From positions 372,001 through 436,000 of the forward strand of contig JAXLUK010000001.1 of NCBI GenBank assembly GCA_046329555.1: a DNA stretch of 64,000 nucleotides. Direction: 5' to 3'. Below, in pieces: positions 59,198 through 64,000 of the stretch. How positions within the stretch are numbered: the stretch's first letter is position 1; each line of letters begins with the position of its first letter. The position numbers and the translations under genes are program-made. The notes beneath the pieces are model-generated. The model saw only the letters and a list, made by a program, of their open reading frames with translations, was not told the origin of the DNA and did not search any database. The DNA comes from UBA1941 sp046329555. GTDB taxonomy: Bacteria > Bacteroidota > Bacteroidia > Chitinophagales > LD1.

Positions 59198-60532
59198 ATG
59201 TCATTTTTGCTTTTCCGCCTGTTACCCTGCATAACCTGGCTGATGGCCTGGTGCGGATTCCTATTATTAAAACCAATCGATCGAACGCCATGGCAACAGT
59301 GCACCTTCTTTAAACAACAACAGCGTGCCTTACAACAATCGCCCTGGATGCATGCAGCCGATGCGCCGCTTCTGGCCAGTTGGGCATCTTGTTCTTTAGT
59401 GCCACCATTTACTACCCCTGTAGCCATTGATGCCGACCGCGGCGGTAAACATTGGAAAACTGTGCACGATACCGTTAGCGTCCGCGTGATTGTTCTTCAC
59501 CAAGGCAATATGGCGGTGGCTATAATAAGCTGCGAGTTGCTGATTGTTCCGCCGCTGGTAGTAACCCGGGTAAACGAGTTACTGCAGAAAAAAGGAATGG
59601 GCGATTACCATTTGTACTTTTCAGCCACGCATGCCCATAGCAGCATTGGCGCCTGGCATCCGTCTCGAATAGGAGAACTGTTTGCCGGAAAGTTCGATGC
59701 CCGCGTGCCCGAATTTTTTGCCCATCAAATTGTCCATGCCATCACTTCAGCACAAAACCAACTCGATACGGCAGCAGTGGCCTACAGCTCCATACCCACA
59801 ACAGGTTTAGTCTATAACCGTTTAGTGGGATATCAGGGCGAAACTGATTCGTTGCTTCGGGTATTATGGATAAGAAAGAATAATGGCGCCACGGCGGCCT
59901 TAGCCTCTTTTGCTGCTCATGCCACCTGCCTGCATCAAGGCACGATGGAAGTTTCAGGTGATTGGCCCTCAGCCTGGGTTCGGGATGTTCAACGCAAGAA
60001 GTTGGTTGACTTTCCATTTTTTATGGCCGGTGGTGTTGGCTCGATGGGTCCTGCAATTCACCTCGGTAACAAATGGGAAACGGTTGATGCTATGGCGAGC
60101 GGGGTTGCAACAGCGTTTGAAAAAATTTTTGCACAACCGCATCATTGGCAATCTAAAGGTTTGGCTTTTAGAAAATTTCCCTTGCACATGCGCGAACCCA
60201 ATCTGAGAGCCAACCATCATTTTGCCTTGCGCACGAAGTGGTTCAACACATTTTTTGGCAAGGCGGATATAGCCATGACCCTTTTAGCGATTGGCCCGGT
60301 AAAGCTCATCGGTATGCCCTGCGATTTTTCCGGAGAACTAACCGATGATATTGCATCAGGTTACGATGCGCCGGTTATGATTACCAGTTTCAATGGCGGA
60401 TACATCGGGTACATCACTAAAGATTGCCACTATGAAATGGATGCGTATGAAACAAAAACGATGGGGTGGTTTGGTCCGCAAAACGGCGATTACCTCGTGC
60501 ACCTGGCGCGTTGGAGCCTTAAAGGCTATTGA
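59198..60532 (+). CDS. Neutral ceramidase N-terminal-domain-like hydrolase
   Basis: 444 residues. The N-terminus has a hydrophobic segment (FRLLPCITWLMAWCGFLLLK) that may be a membrane anchor. The catalytic region includes SATHAHSSIGAWHPS and SFAAHATCLHQGTMEVSGDW, matching the two His-containing zinc segments of neutral ceramidases. FMAGGVGSMGPAIHLG stands where the nucleophile Ser loop occurs. It lacks the C-terminal domain of full-length ceramidases (about 650 residues). It may hydrolyse an amide-linked lipid; substrate uncertain. Its 3' end overlaps the hotdog gene on the other strand by 7 bp. Confidence 0.75.
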   Translation: MSFLLFRLLPCITWLMAWCGFLLLKPIDRTPWQQCTFFKQQQRALQQSPWMHAADAPLLASWASCSLVPPFTTPVAIDADRGGKHWKTVHDTVSVRVIVLHQGNMAVAIISCELLIVPPLVVTRVNELLQKKGMGDYHLYFSATHAHSSIGAWHPSRIGELFAGKFDARVPEFFAHQIVHAITSAQNQLDTAAVAYSSIPTTGLVYNRLVGYQGETDSLLRVLWIRKNNGATAALASFAAHATCLHQGTMEVSGDWPSAWVRDVQRKKLVDFPFFMAGGVGSMGPAIHLGNKWETVDAMASGVATAFEKIFAQPHHWQSKGLAFRKFPLHMREPNLRANHHFALRTKWFNTFFGKADIAMTLLAIGPVKLIGMPCDFSGELTDDIASGYDAPVMITSFNGGYIGYITKDCHYEMDAYETKTMGWFGPQNGDYLVHLARWSLKGY

Positions 60533-60969
60533 GGTGCAACAAAAATTTTCATTTCACAACTGGCAATTACTTCACCGTTCACCGAAACTTCGCCTTTCAC
60601 TATAGAAGCGGTGAACACTGTGTGCAGTAAATCAATTTTGGTGTGCAGCACCTCTCCTACCTTTGGTAGCCGGTGGATTACGGCGTTTTTCACTTCGCCA
60701 ATAAACCCAACTGGCGGCTGCGCCGGCGGTCCTTGCGCCTTTTTCGCTTCTTCACTAAAAGCGAAGCCACTGCGTAATGCACAGGTTTGTGCAATATTTT
60801 CAATCAAGCCAGGAAAACGCAACGCACCGTTACTTAAAAAGATATTATCAGGTTTAATCTCAAAACAAGAAACAGATTCCGTTTCGGTATGCGCTAATAA
60901 TCCATCCACCATCACCATGGGTGGCTTTTGAGGAATTAACAAATCTAAATCAGTGCTTCCCGCCAGCAT
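60526..60969 (-). CDS. Hotdog-fold 3-hydroxyacyl-ACP dehydratase-like protein
   Basis: 147 residues. It reads LLIPQKPPMVMVDGLLAHTE near the N-terminus and LRFPGLIENIAQTCALRSGF in the central helix, then PPVGFIGEVKNAVIHRLPKV. This is the FabZ/FabA-related hotdog family. The conserved dehydratase His of the GHFP motif is absent; the Glu of the central helix is kept (LIENIAQ). It may act as a thioesterase, a dehydratase with altered chemistry, or a structural partner. Its start overlaps the KS III stop by one base. Confidence 0.75.
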   Translation of the reverse strand: MLAGSTDLDLLIPQKPPMVMVDGLLAHTETESVSCFEIKPDNIFLSNGALRFPGLIENIAQTCALRSGFAFSEEAKKAQGPPAQPPVGFIGEVKNAVIHRLPKVGEVLHTKIDLLHTVFTASIVKGEVSVNGEVIASCEMKIFVAPQ

Positions 60970-62114
60970 TATACCGCTGTTACTAACAAATAACCGTAGC
61001 TAAAACGCGCGCTTTCAGGCACCATCACCAGCACTTTATGACCCTTCTGCAAACGCCCCGAGCGCATCAATTCATCTAACATCGCGAATTGTGATGCCGC
61101 GCCAATATTACCCACCCGGGTGAGGTTGTAAAACCATTTCTCTCGTGGAATAGGAAGACCAATGGCCTGTAGTTCGGCATCTATCTTCAAACCAAAAAAT
61201 TCACTGGATAAGTGCGGACAGAAAAAGTCTATAGAAGAAACATCAAACTGACGCTTTTCACAAATTTCTTTCAAAAACACCCCTCCACATTTCACTATGG
61301 AATCGCCCAATACCCGGGTATCCTGCTTCATGGCAAAAACCGATTCCGGCAACCAGCGGCTCTGATCAATATCAGCAAAACCGGTTGTGGTTCCGTCTTC
61401 ATTTTTATTAGCACCAACGTACATGCACACGGGTAGTTCGCTGGCGAAAGATTTCAATTCAATCCATTCAACACGATACGATAACCCTTCTGTATTGGGT
61501 GTAGTTTGCAACAAACAGGCGGCGGCACCATCACTTAACATCCAGCGCAGAAAGTCTTTTTCGAACGCCAGCATCGGATTGCCTTCCAGTCGAAGCACCT
61601 TTTCAGCTTCTTCCTGATAGCTGTTACTTTTCACCCAACCAGATAATCGCTCAGAACCCACTACCGCGGCATTCTCATAATTACCGGCCAATAGCGATAA
61701 ATAAGCGTAATTCATGGCTTGCAGTCCGGTACAGCACGAGCCTGAAGGACTCAATGCTTCAATAGGCCGTCCGCCCAATTCACCCAGTACCATACTGGCA
61801 TGTGAAGGCAAAAGTTGGTCAGGACTTGTGGTGCCGCAGGTAAGCAATTGTAATTTTTCACGAGAAAACTTCGTATCAAACAATTGGTTTAGTGCTGCCG
61901 CAGCCAATTGCGCATTGGTATGGGTAGGTCGTCCGTTGGCGTCCAGGGCGTAATGACGGGTTTTGATGCCGTTATTGCGCAGCACCATGGCTTTCGACTT
62001 CGAGGGTTTACCACCTAGCATACCCAAATAACGCTCCATATCGGCGTTATCAACCGGTTGATTGGGCAGGAAAGTGGCCAGACGAGTGATATATATGGGT
62101 TGCTTCGTGGTCAT
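60969..62114 (-). CDS. Beta-ketoacyl-ACP synthase III-like (FabH/DarB type)
   Basis: 381 residues from the ATG at 62114; a TTG upstream at 62126 is unlikely. The thiolase fold shows the nucleophile Cys in SGSCCTGLQAMNYAY, the His in FFCPHLSSEFFG and the Asn in TRVGNIGAASQFAMLDEL, so the catalytic triad is complete. It resembles the ketosynthase of dialkylresorcinol/flexirubin-type and alkylquinolone-like pathways (DarB) more than housekeeping FabH. The hotdog partner follows directly. No aromatase/cyclase or transferase is in view, so the product is unknown. Confidence 0.8.
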   Translation of the reverse strand: MTTKQPIYITRLATFLPNQPVDNADMERYLGMLGGKPSKSKAMVLRNNGIKTRHYALDANGRPTHTNAQLAAAALNQLFDTKFSREKLQLLTCGTTSPDQLLPSHASMVLGELGGRPIEALSPSGSCCTGLQAMNYAYLSLLAGNYENAAVVGSERLSGWVKSNSYQEEAEKVLRLEGNPMLAFEKDFLRWMLSDGAAACLLQTTPNTEGLSYRVEWIELKSFASELPVCMYVGANKNEDGTTTGFADIDQSRWLPESVFAMKQDTRVLGDSIVKCGGVFLKEICEKRQFDVSSIDFFCPHLSSEFFGLKIDAELQAIGLPIPREKWFYNLTRVGNIGAASQFAMLDELMRSGRLQKGHKVLVMVPESARFSYGYLLVTAV

Positions 62115-62161
62115 TAAAGGCCGCAAATAAATTAAAAAAAGACCGGATTTAAAACAAGTGT

Positions 62162-64000
62162 TTATTCCGGATGATAGCGGCTTTCAGCGTGTTGCATCCA
62201 ATACGGCTGATCCAAAACTTGTTTTTTACATTTTCTGCTCAGAAAGATTTCCATTTGATCATTGTAATGCGGGCTTTCCGGCCGCATAGAATTACCCAAT
62301 GGTTGTAATGATTCGATGGATTCGGGCCCGTTGGTGCCAAATCGTACAAACATCGTATAGGTATCGCCATGAACCGGATTGAGTTCCTTTTTCCCATTGA
62401 ATTCAAACAACTTCGGATAGCTTGGCGATAACAAATCCGGGAAACTAGGCATCGGCAAAGATTTGTTTCCGCGCCGCAGGCGATGAATACTTCCCCATGG
62501 CAATTCCAACGCACCAAATTCTTTCAGCAAATATTTGCGGGCATCTTTCAGCGAAGCAATCGCATCTTGTTCCGTCATCGGGAAACCGCTCACAAACTGC
62601 GCATCGTCGTAATGTCGTTTTTCCCAAAGATTTAATACAAAAGCCCCAAATGCCGCAGTTGCTGTGGAATTAACATCGGTATTGCGGTCCCATTGCTGAA
62701 TGATGCGGGCGATATCGGCAATGCTATCATCTGGCTGTGTCTTGAGATTCCAAAGCGGATCGAGACTGGTGAGAAAAGCGCTGTGCTTCGGGAACCGCGT
62801 TCCGAACTTCACCTCGCGGAAGGCATCAAAAGTGACCTTATCATGTTCGTTAAAAAACTCCCGAAGTAACTCGGCGCGGTTATTGTTTCCGTTTCGTTCA
62901 TTGACGTTTTTGGGTAACCTTGCCGGGTTATCGTTCTCACCATCTGCAGTAGCCGAAAATACATTGTTATTTGCATTGTACACGTAGCCACATTTAGGAT
63001 TCACAACATGCGGCATGCTATCAATAGGAACCAACTTCGTCCATAACGTTTTTGAAGTATTTCCCGGAACTACCCCGCTCCAGTTGTACGACTGATCATC
63101 GCGCTGTGGCATTTCGCCTTGCGACAAATAGAAGATATTGTTCTTATCATCTGCATAAACCATGTTGAATAAAGCAATGGCGTGATTGCGGCGCATGGCT
63201 TCACGGAATTGCGCATAATTCTCTGCTTTCGCCATTTCATACAATTGCTGCCCGGCCTTGATGGTCATGTTAGCAGGAAAACGGACCGAATAATATTGAT
63301 CAGAAGAACCGCTTTTTAGGGTCAATCCATACACACTCCAGTAAGCCATTTTCCTAACCGGAAGCACAAACTTCCCTTTTTTCGCCACATTCACCTTTAA
63401 CCAAACCGGACGCTTTTCCAATTGCTTCCAACCACCATCAAACTCATAATGATTCTTTTTCTTTGGATGCATGTTCAGCCGGAACACATCTACCCGATCA
63501 AAATAATTCCACGTGAATCCCCAACCCAAATGCCGGTTCACGCCCATGGCATGCGACGTGCCAAACTGAAACATATTGCCCACCATGGCCAATCCCTCTT
63601 CACTCTGCAAATGCGCTTCGTAAAAGCTAAATGCGCCATTCATACTCACATGCGGATTGATGCAGAGATACGTCTTGCCATCTGCCGTTTTCGCCGGACC
63701 GCAGGCGTAGGCATTAGAACCAACCGGATCTGCGGGGTGGAAGACGACTTCCGCTTTATCATATTTTCCGGAAACCACATCGCCAACTTGATTTTGAGCA
63801 CCTACCAGATAACTCATCACCAATACATATGCGGCCAGCACATCTTTATCCGTAACCGGAAAAGCCTTTTTGATGGCCACTTCGTCAGGATGTGCTTTAG
63901 CGTATGCATTAATACCTTGCACGAATCCATTCAGGTAGCGCAGGAATTCAGGGGTAAGGTCAGTACCATAGCGCGCTTCTACTAATTGCCGTGCGCCAAT
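62162..64000 (-). CDS. Penicillin acylase family protein, C-terminal part
   Basis: The frame is open to the right edge (IGARQLVEARYGTDLTPEFL is readable there), so the N-terminus is outside the window. The nucleophile Ser follows the autocleavage site in PVGSNAYACGPAKTADGKTY, and INPHVSMNGAFSFYEAHL follows. This is an Ntn-hydrolase of the penicillin/AHL acylase group: the precursor is cut to make alpha and beta chains. The substrate could be a beta-lactam-like amide, an acyl-homoserine lactone or another N-acyl compound. The GTG at 63922 lies inside the gene and is not a start. It is 47 bp upstream of the ketosynthase gene on the same strand. Confidence 0.85.
   Translation of the reverse strand: MGARQLVEARYGTDLTPEFLRYLNGFVQGINAYAKAHPDEVAIKKAFPVTDKDVLAAYVLVMSYLVGAQNQVGDVVSGKYDKAEVVFHPADPVGSNAYACGPAKTADGKTYLCINPHVSMNGAFSFYEAHLQSEEGLAMVGNMFQFGTSHAMGVNRHLGWGFTWNYFDRVDVFRLNMHPKKKNHYEFDGGWKQLEKRPVWLKVNVAKKGKFVLPVRKMAYWSVYGLTLKSGSSDQYYSVRFPANMTIKAGQQLYEMAKAENYAQFREAMRRNHAIALFNMVYADDKNNIFYLSQGEMPQRDDQSYNWSGVVPGNTSKTLWTKLVPIDSMPHVVNPKCGYVYNANNNVFSATADGENDNPARLPKNVNERNGNNNRAELLREFFNEHDKVTFDAFREVKFGTRFPKHSAFLTSLDPLWNLKTQPDDSIADIARIIQQWDRNTDVNSTATAAFGAFVLNLWEKRHYDDAQFVSGFPMTEQDAIASLKDARKYLLKEFGALELPWGSIHRLRRGNKSLPMPSFPDLLSPSYPKLFEFNGKKELNPVHGDTYTMFVRFGTNGPESIESLQPLGNSMRPESPHYNDQMEIFLSRKCKKQVLDQPYWMQHAESRYHPE

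Overview
The window comes from a Bacteroidota chromosome, most likely a Chitinophagaceae-like member of the Chitinophagales. The evidence is the gene content: a fused SecDF, DUF4476, an HU-CCDC81/SPOR protein, a WbqC-like protein, a cytochrome c/FTR1 fusion, a DUF6913-type protein, and the alaS / M23 peptidase divergent pair. Several promoters also fit the Bacteroidota pattern TTTG-N19-TAnnTTTG. The placement below phylum is inference from family resemblance. No rRNA, tRNA or CRISPR array was seen.

Layout. 1-4017 (minus): aldehyde dehydrogenase, aroB, aroA and purM (cut by the left edge) in one overlapping operon. 4100-8010: small, mostly secreted Bacteroidota proteins (DUF4476, WbqC-like, HU/SPOR, a Cys-rich lipoprotein). 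8014-11375 (minus): murQ, ribE and a cytochrome c/FTR1 iron permease. 11538-14631 (plus): Lhr-like helicase and PdeM phosphoesterase, without their usual ligase and exonuclease partners. 14632-23959 (minus): a tightly packed run from a NrtR-like Nudix regulator through pheT, EVE, a J-domain protein, an anchored protein, a polytopic membrane protein, accA, a DUF6913-like protein and guaA. Divergent from it, 24091-27567 holds pfkA, gapN and a GlcNAc-kinase-like gene. A 21-bp palindrome between the two units overlaps the -33 box of a good pfkA promoter.

27602-39422: acyl-CoA synthetase, TerC, HAD phosphatase, OmpA/TSP3 protein, an alaS-SCO-cytochrome c run, M23 peptidase and S41 protease. 39832-47753: secDF, and divergently a self-contained efflux operon (tetR-tolC-hlyD-emrB) whose promoter is overlapped by TetR-type inverted repeats.

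47754-50136 is the accessory part. It holds a GC-rich dispersed repeat (a second inverted copy lies at 39500-39660), a TTCGAT tandem array, a long imperfect hairpin, and an IS110-family element whose 5' non-coding side folds into stems where a bridge RNA would be expected. The element is flanked by two 27-bp near-identical direct repeats.

50137-64000: SDR plus OYE operon, dnaK (with a sigma-54-like element upstream), a DUF1571-like protein, an Mpo1-like protein, Kup, a POT transporter, a ceramidase-like protein, a hotdog/ketosynthase III pair, and a penicillin-acylase-family gene cut by the right edge.

The best leads are three: the Nudix regulator controlling lower glycolysis (pfkA-gapN) with an unusual GapN active-site loop; the IS110 element with its structured non-coding end; and the possible sigma-54-type promoters at dnaK and the DUF4476 gene. 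All gene names rest on recognised motifs read by eye; no database search was run.
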